Origin: Larkinella terrae | GTDB lineage: Bacteria; Bacteroidota; Bacteroidia; Cytophagales; Spirosomataceae | Assembly (NCBI RefSeq): GCF_009668025.1 | Contig: NZ_WJXZ01000002.1 | Span: 62,001 to 126,000, forward strand | Length of the DNA: 64,000 bases | Direction of reading: 5' to 3' | Shown: in pieces, positions 1 to 7,950 of the stretch | How positions within the stretch are numbered: position 1 is the first letter of the stretch | Layout: every line of letters starts with the position of its first letter | The notes under the pieces: model-generated | What the model was told of the DNA's origin: nothing | Database searches by the model: none | The model's input: the letters and a program-made list of their open reading frames with translations, nothing else | Program-made: the position numbers and the translations under genes

Positions 1-677
1 CGGTTTCCATTGCCCGGGCGTCCGACGGTTTATTCGATCCGACCATTGGGCCGTTGTCGCAACTCTGGCGACGGGCGGTTCGGCGGCAAATTTTCCCGAC
101 CAAACCGGAGCTCCGAAAAGCGCACCGGCTGGTTGATTACCGGTACATTGAATTTGACGCCGGTCAGCGAAAAATACGGTTGAAAAAACCGGGTATGCGG
201 CTCGATGTCGGCGGAATCGGGCAGGGATACGCCAACGATGAAGCGATGAACGTTCTTCAACAATTGGGTATAAAATCCGCTTTACTGGACATTGGCGGGG
301 ATATTCGGCTGAGCGATCCGCCACCGGGCGAACGCGGCTGGCGTATTCTGACCGGTTTTAGGGCCGATACCACCACCTTGTTTTTGAGCCACGTTGGCAT
401 AACCGCGTCGGGAGCCACGCACCGGTTTCTCGACCACAATGGCAAACGGTATTCCCATTTGATGAATCCACGAACGGGATTAGGACTGCTCCATCATGTA
501 CAGACGACGATTCTGGCCCCCGACGGCACCCAGGCCGACGCGCTGACAAAAGTCTTCAGCGTGGCTGGAATTCGAAAAAGTAGGCGGCTGGTGAAGCGGT
601 TTCCGGGTGTAACAGTTTGGATTACGGAAGAACGAAACGGAAAACCGCTCAAGTGGAGTTCAAAAAAAGACCTGTAA
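1..677 (+). CDS. apbE: FAD:protein FMN transferase (ApbE family), 5' end outside window
   Basis: The reading frame is open from base 3 and lacks its N-terminus, which lies upstream of the window. Visible ApbE-family signatures are DGLFDPTIGPL near the start, LDVGGIGQGYAND, ALLDIGGDIRL and the C-terminal part ITASGATHRF, YSHLMNPRTG, ADALTKVFSVAG, which carries the Mg/FAD-binding Asp-Ala region. The family transfers FMN from FAD to a Thr of flavoproteins (NQR/RNF subunits and periplasmic flavoproteins), usually outside the inner membrane. It converges on the exbD gene at 719-1111. The last codons and the TAA stop (675-677) lie inside a perfect palindrome (666-702), so the repeat forms the protein's C-terminal KDL. 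The family call is secure; the flavoprotein target is unknown. Confidence 0.9.
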   Translation, partial: VSIARASDGLFDPTIGPLSQLWRRAVRRQIFPTKPELRKAHRLVDYRYIEFDAGQRKIRLKKPGMRLDVGGIGQGYANDEAMNVLQQLGIKSALLDIGGDIRLSDPPPGERGWRILTGFRADTTTLFLSHVGITASGATHRFLDHNGKRYSHLMNPRTGLGLLHHVQTTILAPDGTQADALTKVFSVAGIRKSRRLVKRFPGVTVWITEERNGKPLKWSSKKDL

Positions 678-702
678 GGTTTTGAAAACCTTACAGGTCT
701 TT
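666..702. repeat. Perfect 37-nt palindrome, family B copy 1
   Basis: The sequence is an exact palindrome centred on base 684, core CCTGTAAGGTTTTG and its complement. The same 27-nt core recurs at 9731-9767. The five outer base pairs differ between the two copies (AAAGA/TCTTT here, CCAAA/TTTGG there) but are complementary in both. It overlaps the 3' end of apbE and could also act as a bidirectional terminator between convergent genes, though there is no long T tract. Confidence 0.9.
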
Positions 703-718
703 GAAACTTCCAGGACTC

Positions 719-1111
719 TTATTTCGAGGTCGCCATGACCATTTTGATGTTCAGTTTGGCACCGGTTTGCAATACATCGACCAGATCCTGAACGGCGAGC
801 GTTTTATCGACCCGCACCACAATCGTTGGTTCGAGAACGTCCTTCAAAACCGACTTCAGCTCCATTTCCAGATTTTCGGGCGAAATTGGAGTTTTATCGA
901 TAAAATACCGCTTTTCAGCATCGACCGAGAGCGTAATCTGTTTCTTGCTCAACTGCTGCGACGAAGCGGCTTTGGGTAGCAGTAGTTTAATGACGTTAGG
1001 GTTGGCCACCGTCGAGATAATCAGAAAGAACAACAGCAGGAAGAACATGATGTCGTTCAGGGAGGAAGTAGCAACCTCGGCGGCAAACTTGGTTTTTCTT
1101 CGGAATTTCAT
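719..1111 (-). CDS. ExbD/TolR-family biopolymer transport protein
   Basis: A 130-residue protein with a basic N-terminus (MKFRRKTKF), one membrane segment at about residues 19-38 containing the family's proton-path Asp (LNDIMFFLLLFFLI), and a periplasmic domain ending in VRVDKTLAVQDLVDVL. ExbD/TolR works with an ExbB/TolQ channel in the inner membrane to turn proton flow into work on TonB or TolA. It lies directly downstream of an ExbB-like gene (1189-1896), separated by an inverted repeat. It is a second, shorter ExbBD set, distinct from the one at 24.2-26.3 kb; no tonB or tolA lies beside it, so its partner is unknown. Confidence 0.9.
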   Translation of the reverse strand: MKFRRKTKFAAEVATSSLNDIMFFLLLFFLIISTVANPNVIKLLLPKAASSQQLSKKQITLSVDAEKRYFIDKTPISPENLEMELKSVLKDVLEPTIVVRVDKTLAVQDLVDVLQTGAKLNIKMVMATSK

Positions 1112-1123
1112 TGTCGGAGATTA

Positions 1124-1192
1124 TAGAGAAAAGACAAGAGAAAAAAGACGGTTTTTGGGTTTGTCTTTCGTCTCTTGTCTAACTTCTTTTAT
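1124..1192. repeat. Imperfect inverted repeat, family E copy 1 (GACAAGAGA arms)
   Basis: Left arm GACAAGAGA followed by AAAGAC pairs with GTCTTT followed by TCTCTTGTC. It fills the gap between the exbB and exbD genes on the minus strand and touches the exbB stop codon (1189-1191). Related arms occur at 7392-7445, 45125-45175 and 56563-56637. Confidence 0.75.
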
Positions 1193-1896
1193 CGTACTCT
1201 GGCGGCTTCGGTTGGTTTCTGCAGCACTTCCATGAACTCGAACGAGTTGATTTCCAGCTTCAGCGTGAATTTTTCGATCAGCATGTTGAGGAGGTGATAA
1301 CCGGTGTAGGCAATGACCCCGACGATCAGACCGGCGCCGGACGTGATCATTTTTTCGTACAGACCACCGGCGATGATTCCAACGCTGATGTTATCGGACA
1401 GCGAAATGTCGTAGAAAATCCGGATAATCCCCGAGATCGTTCCGATAAAACCCAGCATCGGGGCAATACCGGCAATGATTCCCAAATAGCCAAGATTCTT
1501 TTCCAGCCGGGAAAGTTCGATTTGCCCGACGGTTTCCAGCGTTCCTTCGATTTCCCGGATCGGCGAGCCAATGCGCCCGATGGCCTTTTCAAAAATCCGC
1601 CCGATCGAATTCCGCTGGTTTTTACAGAACGATTCAGCCGATTTGATATTTCCCTGCATCACCATATCTTTCACATTGTCGATAAAATTATCGTCGACTT
1701 TGGTATTGTTCCGGATGAACAGCCAGCGTTCGATAATCATGTACAAGGCCAGAAAGAATAGGAGTGAAATTGGAATCATGACCCAACCGCCTTTGGCGAC
1801 CAGATCGAAGAGTTGCATACTTTGGGCCGGGGCTGCGGCTGCTGCCGTGGAATCGACGGCCGGGCCACCAGCCGTTGGAACTTGTAATAGAATCAT
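1189..1896 (-). CDS. MotA/TolQ/ExbB proton channel family protein
   Basis: A 235-residue inner-membrane protein. An N-terminal Ala-rich segment (about residues 1-28) is followed by a first membrane span (GGWVMIPISLLFFLALYMII), a cytoplasmic loop with helices, and two more spans: LGIIAGIAPMLGFIGTISG and GLIVGVIAYTGYHLL. The second and third spans match the ExbB/TolQ pore region. It pairs with the ExbD-like gene downstream. A candidate -7 box on the minus strand lies at 2127-2134, which would give a leader of about 220 nt holding the inverted repeat at 1999-2114. Whether it drives TonB, Tol or another process cannot be read from the sequence. Confidence 0.9.
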   Translation of the reverse strand: MILLQVPTAGGPAVDSTAAAAAPAQSMQLFDLVAKGGWVMIPISLLFFLALYMIIERWLFIRNNTKVDDNFIDNVKDMVMQGNIKSAESFCKNQRNSIGRIFEKAIGRIGSPIREIEGTLETVGQIELSRLEKNLGYLGIIAGIAPMLGFIGTISGIIRIFYDISLSDNISVGIIAGGLYEKMITSGAGLIVGVIAYTGYHLLNMLIEKFTLKLEINSFEFMEVLQKPTEAARVR

Positions 1897-1998
1897 GTGA
1901 GCTATGAATCAGATAATCAGTTTTATACTAGCCTTTAAGCCGGAGCAGGAGAAAGCATCTTCGTTGTTCAACGCCTTCCCCGCCGGATTTATTGTCTT

Positions 1999-2114
1999 AA
2001 CCCTGTCAGCGCCGGGCCGTCGATACGGTTGAAAACCCTGACAGCGGTTTTGGTTTCATGATATATTAAGAACTTTTTAAACCGCTGTCAGGGTTTTCAA
2101 CCGCTGACAGGGTT
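1999..2114. repeat. Long inverted repeat, family C (ACCCTGACAGCGG)
   Basis: The right arm (2079-2114) is the reverse complement of the left arm once a 14-15 nt stretch (ccgggccgtcgata) inside the left arm is skipped. Both arms contain GGTTGAAAACCCTGACAGCGG-type sequence, resembling the core of family B. It lies 5' of the exbB gene and may fall in its leader. The unpaired block looks like a secondary insertion into an older perfect palindrome. Confidence 0.8.
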
Positions 2115-2126
2115 TCTACCGTTGGT

Positions 2127-2134
2127 CAAATATA
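2127..2134 (-). promoter_or_regulatory. Candidate -7 box (TATATTTG on minus strand)
   Basis: Plus-strand CAAATATA reads TATATTTG on the minus strand, an exact match to the Bacteroidota TAnnTTTG element. It would drive exbB/exbD leftward. No clear -33 TTTG is seen at the expected spacing, so this is tentative. Confidence 0.35.
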
Positions 2135-2171
2135 ACGAAACAATAAGTAGAATGATTGGAAAAGTTACTGA

Positions 2172-3143
2172 TCAGGCTTTAAGCAAAATCTTCCCGTGCC
2201 GACCGGCCTGTTCGCTGTGTTCAACGGCTTTTTTGATTTCGGAAATGGGGTAGGTGGCTTCAACCGGCACCTGAATCTGTCCGCTAACGAGCAGTGTCAT
2301 GACATTCCGGGCTACGTTTTGCCGCATCTGGCTATCGACCCGGCGCATCCAGTCGGTGAGCCAGAAACCCTTGACCGTCAGCTCCCGGAAAATCACCAAA
2401 CCAACATTGAACGACGGATTCTGCATGCTTAAGACGCCGTAGAGCAGCATGGTGCCACCTTTTGCCAGACATTTCAATGCATCGGAAGCCGTATTTCCGC
2501 CCACGGCTTCCAGCACACAGGCTACTCCTTTGCCCTCCGTGATCGCTTTGACGCGGTTTGTCAGTTTTTCTTTCTCCGTATTGATAATTTCTGTCAATCC
2601 AAGCGCTTTTAATTCGTCGTCGAGATCATGGTGCCGCACCGTTCCGATGGTCTGGATGCCTTTCAGCTTGCACAATTGAATCACGAGTTTGCTGAACGAC
2701 GATCCCGCGGCCGTCAGCAGCACCCATTGGCCGGGCTGTAAACCGGATTCTTCCAGCATGGCGTAGGCCGAAAACGGGTTGACAAACAACTGCGCGGCCA
2801 CTTCGTCAGACAACGCATCCGGTACCGGAATCAGGCTTCGTTGTTTGGCCAGAACGTACTCCGACCAGGTGCCGATGGCCGTAAAACTCACCCGAATCCC
2901 GGTTCGCATCGTAACGCCTTCCCCCAGCGCATCCACGATTCCGACGCCTTCAAAACCGGCACCGGAAGGCAATTCGGGCTGAATGCCGTAAAGGTTCTGA
3001 ACAAACATCAGATCCGAGGGATTGATCGGGCTGGCGATGACTTTAATCCGAACTTCGCCGGGCCCCGGTTCGGGCAGGGGCGCATCGACGACCTGAAGGA
3101 CGTCGGTGGGTTTGCCAATGGAAGAAAAGCTGACGGTTTGCAT
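2172..3143 (-). CDS. Medium-chain dehydrogenase/reductase, enoyl-[ACP/CoA] reductase (MECR)-like
   Basis: A 323-residue MDR-superfamily enzyme. The N-terminal GroES-like domain carries PGPGEVRIKVIASPINPSDL and NLYGIQPELPSGAGFEGVGIV, where the Tyr-containing segment resembles the catalytic region of mitochondrial trans-2-enoyl reductases. The Rossmann part carries LTAAGSSFSKLVIQLCKLKG and AVGGNTASDAL. The usual catalytic and structural zinc cysteine ligands are absent, which fits an NADPH-dependent enoyl/quinone reductase rather than a zinc alcohol dehydrogenase. It stands alone between exbB and the divergent hupE-like gene. The exact substrate is not determinable. Confidence 0.8.
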   Translation of the reverse strand: MQTVSFSSIGKPTDVLQVVDAPLPEPGPGEVRIKVIASPINPSDLMFVQNLYGIQPELPSGAGFEGVGIVDALGEGVTMRTGIRVSFTAIGTWSEYVLAKQRSLIPVPDALSDEVAAQLFVNPFSAYAMLEESGLQPGQWVLLTAAGSSFSKLVIQLCKLKGIQTIGTVRHHDLDDELKALGLTEIINTEKEKLTNRVKAITEGKGVACVLEAVGGNTASDALKCLAKGGTMLLYGVLSMQNPSFNVGLVIFRELTVKGFWLTDWMRRVDSQMRQNVARNVMTLLVSGQIQVPVEATYPISEIKKAVEHSEQAGRHGKILLKA

Positions 3144-3247
3144 GGATAGAGCAAAGGCTTAAACCGTAAAATACCGAATTGTTCGACAAAAGTACAAGGC
3201 AATCCATTGTTACCAGCGGGAAAGTAGGTCTGAATAGACAAACTTTC

Positions 3248-3255
3248 TAATTTTG
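3248..3255 (+). promoter_or_regulatory. Candidate -7 box (TAATTTTG)
   Basis: TAATTTTGC matches the Bacteroidota -7 consensus about 100 nt upstream of the HupE-like start at 3354. No convincing -33 element is seen, so the assignment is tentative. Confidence 0.3.
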
Positions 3256-3353
3256 CCCGCTTGATGACTTTTTTAACAACTGACCCAAAACCGCTAATTC
3301 CCGGAAAACCGCCTTCGTGCGGGTAAGGGATGGGTCTAATCAACACAAACCGC

Positions 3354-3953
3354 ATGAGTGAATTCTGGGCTTACCTCCAATTGGGTTTTTCACATATAAC
3401 CGATCCGGGTGGCTACGACCACATTTTGTTTGTCATTGCGCTGTGTGCTATTTATAACCTCAATCAGTGGAAACAGGTTTTGATTCTGGTGACGGCGTTT
3501 ACCATTGGTCATTCCTTCACACTGGCTCTGGCAACGCTGCAACTGATCGACTACAGTACCGAACTGATCGAGTTACTGATACCGGTCACTATTCTGGTGA
3601 CTGCCATTTCTAATTTTTTCTTCAAAGTACCCAAAAGCCGTTTTAACGAACCGCTGAAACAACCGAAGGGGCGCTACGTGCTGGCGTTGCTGTTCGGGTT
3701 AATTCACGGCATGGGTTTTTCCAATTACCTGCGGAGCCTGCTGGGTCAGCAATCCAGCATCTTAAAACCGCTGTTTGCCTTCAATCTGGGGCTGGAATTC
3801 GGCCAGATTTTTATCGTCCTGGCGGTTTTGGCCCTTGCTTTCGTGCTGGTCGAACTGCTGAGCGTTCGGCGTCACGACTGGAATCTGATCGTTTCCGGGA
3901 TTGTCGCCGGAATGGCCCTTTCCCTCATTATCAACAACGGGTACTTCGCCTGA
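3354..3953 (+). CDS. HupE/UreJ family membrane protein
   Basis: A 199-residue polytopic membrane protein with about six spans. The N-terminal HITDPGGYDHILFVIALC is the hallmark of the HupE/UreJ-2 group, whose conserved His/Asp residues are thought to bind nickel or another metal; further conserved motifs are TIGHSFTLAL and LIHGMGFSNYL. An in-frame ATG lies eight codons upstream (3330), but MSEFWAYLQLG at 3354 matches the usual family start. There are no hydrogenase or urease genes nearby; in Bacteroidota such orphan HupE proteins are common and their cargo is unproven. Confidence 0.85.
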   Translation: MSEFWAYLQLGFSHITDPGGYDHILFVIALCAIYNLNQWKQVLILVTAFTIGHSFTLALATLQLIDYSTELIELLIPVTILVTAISNFFFKVPKSRFNEPLKQPKGRYVLALLFGLIHGMGFSNYLRSLLGQQSSILKPLFAFNLGLEFGQIFIVLAVLALAFVLVELLSVRRHDWNLIVSGIVAGMALSLIINNGYFA

Positions 3954-4035
3954 CGATAATGTAATTACGGACGATCAGCCCGTGTGAGCTGGTGAACCGT
4001 TAAGCTGATATTATCTAATGGATTACAGAAATCGT

Positions 4036-4054
4036 CACGGACTGACAGTCCGTG
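4036..4054. repeat. Small perfect hairpin (CACGGACT gac AGTCCGTG)
   Basis: Eight-base-pair perfect arms with a 3-nt loop, alone in the 232-base gap between the hupE-like and M1 peptidase genes. No T tract follows. The rest of this gap shows nothing else I can support. Confidence 0.6.
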
Positions 4055-4185
4055 GTACTAGAGTAAGGATAAATAGCATCTTTTCCGGGATTGTACGGTC
4101 GCTATCCCATTTGATAAAGTAAGTTTACCGGTTTTTAGTAACTTCATTGCTGCATTCATCACAAATTATATTCGGATACCTAACT

Positions 4186-6594
4186 ATGAACCTGAGATTT
4201 TATCTCTTGGCTGCGGGATTGACCGCAATAGTATTTGGCACCAGGGCGCAAACGCCTTCAACCACTACCTACAAAGCCAACGACCGCTTCGAACAGATGG
4301 GCCAGTTGTTGCCCACACCCAACACCTTCCGGACGGCTTCCGGCGCGCCGGGCCGTGACTTCTTCCAAAACCGGGCGGACTACGATATTAAAGTAGAACT
4401 TGACGACGTTAATCAGAAAATTATTGGATCGGAAACCGTCACCTATTTCAATAACTCACCCGATGAGCTGAAGTATATCTGGTTGCAACTCGAGCAGAAT
4501 TACTTCGAAAAAGGCTCCATCGGGGGTATTACCGGAACCGGAAGTGTCAGCGCAACCGGAACCTCGACGGCCGCATTGGCAGAGCTGACCACCACGGCCG
4601 GACACCGACGCGGAAAGGCTTTTGACGGGGATTTTGGCTATAAAATTACGGCCGTGAAGGACAAAACCGGAAAACCGCTCAAGTATACGATCAACCAGAC
4701 GATGATGCGAATCGACCTGCCCGCGCCGTTGAAACCGGGGCAAAACTTCGTTTTCGGCGTCGACTGGAATTACAACATCACCGAATACTACGGCCGGAGC
4801 GGCTACGAATTTTTCCCGAAAGACGGCAATTATAATTACTTTATCGCTCACTGGTTTCCGCGGATGGCGGTTTACGACGATGTCAACGGCTGGCAACACA
4901 AGCAGTTTCTGGGGCAAGGCGAGTTCACGCTCATTTTCGGCAATTACAAAGTAGCGATCACAGTTCCGAACGACCACGTGGTGGCGGCATCAGGCGAGTG
5001 CCAGAATTATAAGCAGGTGTTGTCGGCGACGCAGGCCCAGCGGATGCAGAAAGCCGCCAATTCCAAAACGCCGGTGGTGATTGTGACGCAGGCCGAAGCC
5101 GAAGCCGCCGAAAAAGGAAAACCGACGGGCAGGAAAACCTGGATTTACAAAGCCGATAACGTCCGCGACTTTGCCTTTGCGTCATCTCGCAAGTTCATCT
5201 GGGATGCCATGCAAACCGATGTCTACGGCGACGGTCGCAAAATCTGGAGCATGTCCGTTTATCCGAAAGAAGGCAATCCGCTCTGGGGGCAATACTCGAC
5301 CCGGGCCGTGGAACATACGCTGAAATCGTACGGAAACCGTACCTTCAAGTATCCGTACCCGGTCGCCATTTCCTGCCACGCTACGCCGGGCGGGGGCATG
5401 GAATACCCGATGATCAGCTTCAACGGCGGGCGGCCCGAACCCGACGGCACCTACTCCGAAGCCGTGAAAGCCGGGATGATTGGGGTGATTATCCACGAAG
5501 TAGGGCACAACTTTTTCCCGATGATCGTCAACTCCGACGAGCGGCAGTGGGCCTGGATGGACGAAGGACTGAACACCTTCTGTCAGTATCTGGCCGAAAA
5601 AGAATGGGATTACAACTTCCCGACCCGGCGCGGGGAGCCGTACCAGATTGTCGACTACATGAAATCTGACCCATCGGTTCTATCGCCGATCATGACCTCG
5701 TCCGAAAATGTCATTAACCTGGGATCGAACGCCTACGCGAAACCGGCGGCCGCGTTGAACATCCTGCGCGAAACCGTCATGGGCCGCGAGCTGTTCGACT
5801 ACGCCTTCAAAGAATATTCCCGACGCTGGATGTTCAAAAACCCGACCCCGGCGGATTTCTTCCGGACGATGGAAGACGCTTCGGGCGTTGATCTGGACTG
5901 GTTCTGGAAAGGCTGGTTCTACGGTGTCGAGCCTGTTGATCAGGATCTGGTGGAGGTCGATTGGTTTACTTTGAACACCCAGAATCCCGAAGTGGAAAAA
6001 GCCCTTGCCCGCGCCGAAGCCGCCGGAAAAGCCAAAACCGTGAGCAAAATGCGGGATGCGGCTACTCAAGCGCAAACCGTGGTGGCGAAGGATTCGACGA
6101 TGAAGGACTTCTACAACCGCTACGATCCGTACGCGGTAACCGATGCGGATAAAAAGAAATACGAGGATTACCTGTCGTCGCTGACGGAAGACGAGCGTAA
6201 AACGCTGAACTCAAAAAATAACTTCTACACGCTGACACTGAAGAACAAAGGCGGTTTGCCGATGCCGATAATCGTGCGGATGGAGTTTGAAGATGGCACG
6301 GATTCGGTGGCTCGTTTTCCGGCGGAAATCTGGCGGTTCAACGACTTGCAGATCAACAAGGTGATTGCCACCAGCAAGAAAGTGACGCAGTGGACACTGG
6401 ACCCCTTCCAGGAGATTGCCGACATCGATACGGAGAACAACTCGTTCCCGCGCGTTTCAAAACCGACGCGTTTCCAGTTATTCAAGCAGCAGGGCGGTGG
6501 CCGTGGTGGTGCTCAGGGTCCGAACCCGATGCAGCAACAGCGGCAATCGACGCAACCACCGGCGCGGCAGGGCGGGGCGCCGAAGAATGAATAA
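4186..6594 (+). CDS. Secreted M1 family metallopeptidase
   Basis: An 802-residue protein if started at MNLRFYLLAAGLTA, which begins a clear signal peptide ending near TRAQ; an upstream in-frame ATG (4147) would put 13 polar residues before it. The gluzincin zinc site is HEVGH at residues 437-441, with the third ligand Glu460 in WMDEGLN (HExxH-x18-E). The exopeptidase loop appears as GGGMEYP rather than GAMEN, as in many Bacteroidota members. The C-terminus is Gly/Gln/Arg-rich low-complexity sequence. It is probably periplasmic or outer-membrane associated and degrades peptides. The stop TAA (6592-6594) lies in the arm of an inverted repeat and is followed at once by an in-frame TGA. Confidence 0.92.
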   Translation: MNLRFYLLAAGLTAIVFGTRAQTPSTTTYKANDRFEQMGQLLPTPNTFRTASGAPGRDFFQNRADYDIKVELDDVNQKIIGSETVTYFNNSPDELKYIWLQLEQNYFEKGSIGGITGTGSVSATGTSTAALAELTTTAGHRRGKAFDGDFGYKITAVKDKTGKPLKYTINQTMMRIDLPAPLKPGQNFVFGVDWNYNITEYYGRSGYEFFPKDGNYNYFIAHWFPRMAVYDDVNGWQHKQFLGQGEFTLIFGNYKVAITVPNDHVVAASGECQNYKQVLSATQAQRMQKAANSKTPVVIVTQAEAEAAEKGKPTGRKTWIYKADNVRDFAFASSRKFIWDAMQTDVYGDGRKIWSMSVYPKEGNPLWGQYSTRAVEHTLKSYGNRTFKYPYPVAISCHATPGGGMEYPMISFNGGRPEPDGTYSEAVKAGMIGVIIHEVGHNFFPMIVNSDERQWAWMDEGLNTFCQYLAEKEWDYNFPTRRGEPYQIVDYMKSDPSVLSPIMTSSENVINLGSNAYAKPAAALNILRETVMGRELFDYAFKEYSRRWMFKNPTPADFFRTMEDASGVDLDWFWKGWFYGVEPVDQDLVEVDWFTLNTQNPEVEKALARAEAAGKAKTVSKMRDAATQAQTVVAKDSTMKDFYNRYDPYAVTDADKKKYEDYLSSLTEDERKTLNSKNNFYTLTLKNKGGLPMPIIVRMEFEDGTDSVARFPAEIWRFNDLQINKVIATSKKVTQWTLDPFQEIADIDTENNSFPRVSKPTRFQLFKQQGGGRGGAQGPNPMQQQRQSTQPPARQGGAPKNE

Positions 6595-6683
6595 TGAACA
6601 ATTGACAATGTATAATGAAAGGAGGTGGAGGATTCTCTGAGATTCTTTCGGGCTCATTCATTGTTCCTTGTTCATTATTCATT
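6586..6683. repeat. Inverted repeat, family I (AATGAATAATGAACAA arms)
   Basis: Perfect 16-bp outer arms (6586-6601 and 6668-6683), with further partial pairing inside (CAATG, AATGA-type words). The left arm contains the last codon and the stop of the M1 peptidase, and the right arm ends just before tRNA-Pro. Confidence 0.8.
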
Positions 6684-6699
6684 AAGTTTGCACCCGATT

Positions 6700-6773
6700 C
6701 GGGATGTAGCACAGCCAGGTAGTGTACTTGCATGGGGTGCAAGGGGTCGTGGGTTCGAATCCCGCCATCCCGA
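6700..6773 (+). tRNA. tRNA-Pro (anticodon GGG)
   Basis: The acceptor stem CGGGATG (6700-6706) pairs with CATCCCG (6766-6772), with discriminator A at 6773. The anticodon stem CTTGC/GCAAG encloses loop ATGGGGT, giving anticodon GGG. The T arm is GTGGG TTCGAAT CCCGC. The 3' CCA is not encoded. A Rho-independent terminator follows at 6804. Confidence 0.95.
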
Positions 6774-6803
6774 CATATGGGACTTCTGCTATGGAAGGCA
6801 TTC

Positions 6804-6836
6804 AAACCCTGCACATCAAGTGCAGGGTTTTTTGTT
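6804..6836 (+). terminator. Rho-independent terminator after tRNA-Pro
   Basis: The stem AAACCCTGCAC/GTGCAGGGTTT with a 5-nt loop is followed by a run of T (TTTTTTGTTTT). It lies 31 nt downstream of the tRNA. Confidence 0.85.
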
Positions 6837-7008
6837 TTGCTACCTTGCATTCACAAAAACCAGCCCGGTTTTCCTTCTGCCTAAATTGTCTTGGCTTGCA
6901 TTAGCTAACTAGTTTCTTTCTCAATTTCAGGAATTTACCAAACACAAGTAATAAGGTTTTTCATCTGGAGAGCGGTTTCAAACTATCCGGTAAAAATATC
7001 GCGGAAAA

Positions 7009-7040
7009 TTTGCGTAGTTAAATGGCTACATATATATTTG
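7009..7040 (+). promoter_or_regulatory. Bacteroidota promoter of the arsR-like operon
   Basis: A -33 TTTG (7009-7012) is separated by 20 nt from a -7 TATATTTG (7033-7040), matching the TTTG/TAnnTTTG consensus. The start codon at 7059 lies about 12 nt after the predicted transcription start. The operator pair at 7014-7055 overlaps it. Confidence 0.7.
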
Positions 7041-7055
7041 TAGCCAAATAGCTAC
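7014..7055. promoter_or_regulatory. Twin ArsR-type operators (GTAG-N8-CTAC)
   Basis: Two dyads, GTAGTTAAATGGCTAC (7014-7029) and GTAGCCAAATAGCTAC (7040-7055), lie 26 bp apart. The pair as a whole is also an imperfect inverted repeat. One sits between the -33 and -7 boxes and the other covers the start site. This fits autorepression by the adjacent ArsR-family protein; binding is inference. Confidence 0.65.
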
Positions 7056-7058
7056 GCA

Positions 7059-7394
7059 ATGAATTTACGACGCGACGTATTCCAGGCCATCGCCGACCCG
7101 ACCCGGCGGGCGATTCTGCTGCTGGTGGCTTCGCACGCCATGACGGCCGGGGCCATAGCCGCCAATTTCGACACCGCCCGGCCGACGGTTTCCAAGCACC
7201 TCCAGATCCTGACCGAGTGCGAACTGCTGAAACAGGAACAAACCGGTCGGGAGATTTACTATCACCTCAATGGTCAGAAAATGAAAGAGATAGCCGACTT
7301 CCTCGAACCGTTCCGCAACCTGTGGGACGACCGGTTTAACAAACTGGAAGCCATCATGAAAAATTATACGCAGAAAAAAGAAGAAAGAGAATAG
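7059..7394 (+). CDS. ArsR-family winged-helix repressor
   Basis: A 111-residue regulator. It opens [20 protein letters not shown], typical of the ArsR group that is co-transcribed with SRPBCC (AHSA1) genes, and the recognition helix is in [20 protein letters not shown]. No metal-binding CxC motif is seen, so it is probably not a metal sensor. It heads a four-gene operon with SRPBCC, DoxX and YdeI-like genes and is likely autoregulated through the two dyads upstream. Its TAG stop (7392-7394) is the first triplet of an inverted-repeat arm. Confidence 0.88.
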   Translation: MNLRRDVFQAIADPTRRAILLLVASHAMTAGAIAANFDTARPTVSKHLQILTECELLKQEQTGREIYYHLNGQKMKEIADFLEPFRNLWDDRFNKLEAIMKNYTQKKEERE

Positions 7395-7445
7395 ACAAGA
7401 GATTAACAAAATCAATGAAATCTTTCATCTTTTCTCTCTTGTCTA
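7392..7445. repeat. Inverted repeat, family E copy 2 (TAGACAAGAGA arms)
   Basis: Perfect 11-bp outer arms TAGACAAGAGA (7392-7402) and TCTCTTGTCTA (7435-7445), with an inner pair ATGAAA/TTTCAT. The first triplet is the stop codon of the arsR-like gene. It separates that gene from the SRPBCC gene within one apparent operon. Confidence 0.8.
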
Positions 7446-7475
7446 ACTGTCTGTTATACCAATCCAACAACTAGC

Positions 7476-7943
7476 ATGGAACGCAAAACCAAGATCAACG
7501 CCGAGGATGGCAACCAGGACCTGCTGATCACCCGGGAATTCGATTTACCGTTGGAATTGCTGTTTAAAGCGTATGAGGAAGCCGAAATTGTGGCGCAATG
7601 GATGAATACAAAGGTGCTGAAACTCGAAAATAAGAAGCACGGAAGTTACCAGTTTGAGACATCCGATGCGCACGGAAACGTAGTGATGCGGGCCAACGGG
7701 ACGATTCATGCGTTTGTGCCGAACCGGAAAATCATCCGGACCTTCGAAATGGAGAACACCCCTTTTCCGGTTCAACTCGAGTTTCTGGAGTTCGAATCCC
7801 TGGCGGAAAACCGCAGTAAACTCAGCATGCAAATCGTGTATCGATCGGTGGCCGACCGGAATCAGATGCTGCAATTGCCTTTCGCGCAGGGTATAAATAG
7901 GGCGCACAACCGCTTGCAGGATGTCGTCAGCAACTTAAAATAA
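7476..7943 (+). CDS. SRPBCC domain protein (AHSA1/CalC family)
   Basis: A 155-residue protein with the helix-grip pattern of AHSA1-like SRPBCC proteins: LLITREFDLPLELLFKAYEEAEIVAQWM at the start, GTIHAFVPNRKIIRTFEMEN in the middle, and the C-terminal long helix. These are hydrophobic-ligand binding domains often encoded beside ArsR-like repressors and DoxX proteins. The next gene starts 8 nt after its stop, indicating an operon. The ligand is unknown. Confidence 0.88.
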   Translation: MERKTKINAEDGNQDLLITREFDLPLELLFKAYEEAEIVAQWMNTKVLKLENKKHGSYQFETSDAHGNVVMRANGTIHAFVPNRKIIRTFEMENTPFPVQLEFLEFESLAENRSKLSMQIVYRSVADRNQMLQLPFAQGINRAHNRLQDVVSNLK

Positions 7944-7950
7944 CCGCATC

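Noticed and set aside
7059-7394. An arsenic/metal resistance operon
   Set aside because: The ArsR-family protein lacks the metal-binding cysteine motif, and no arsenate reductase or efflux gene is present.
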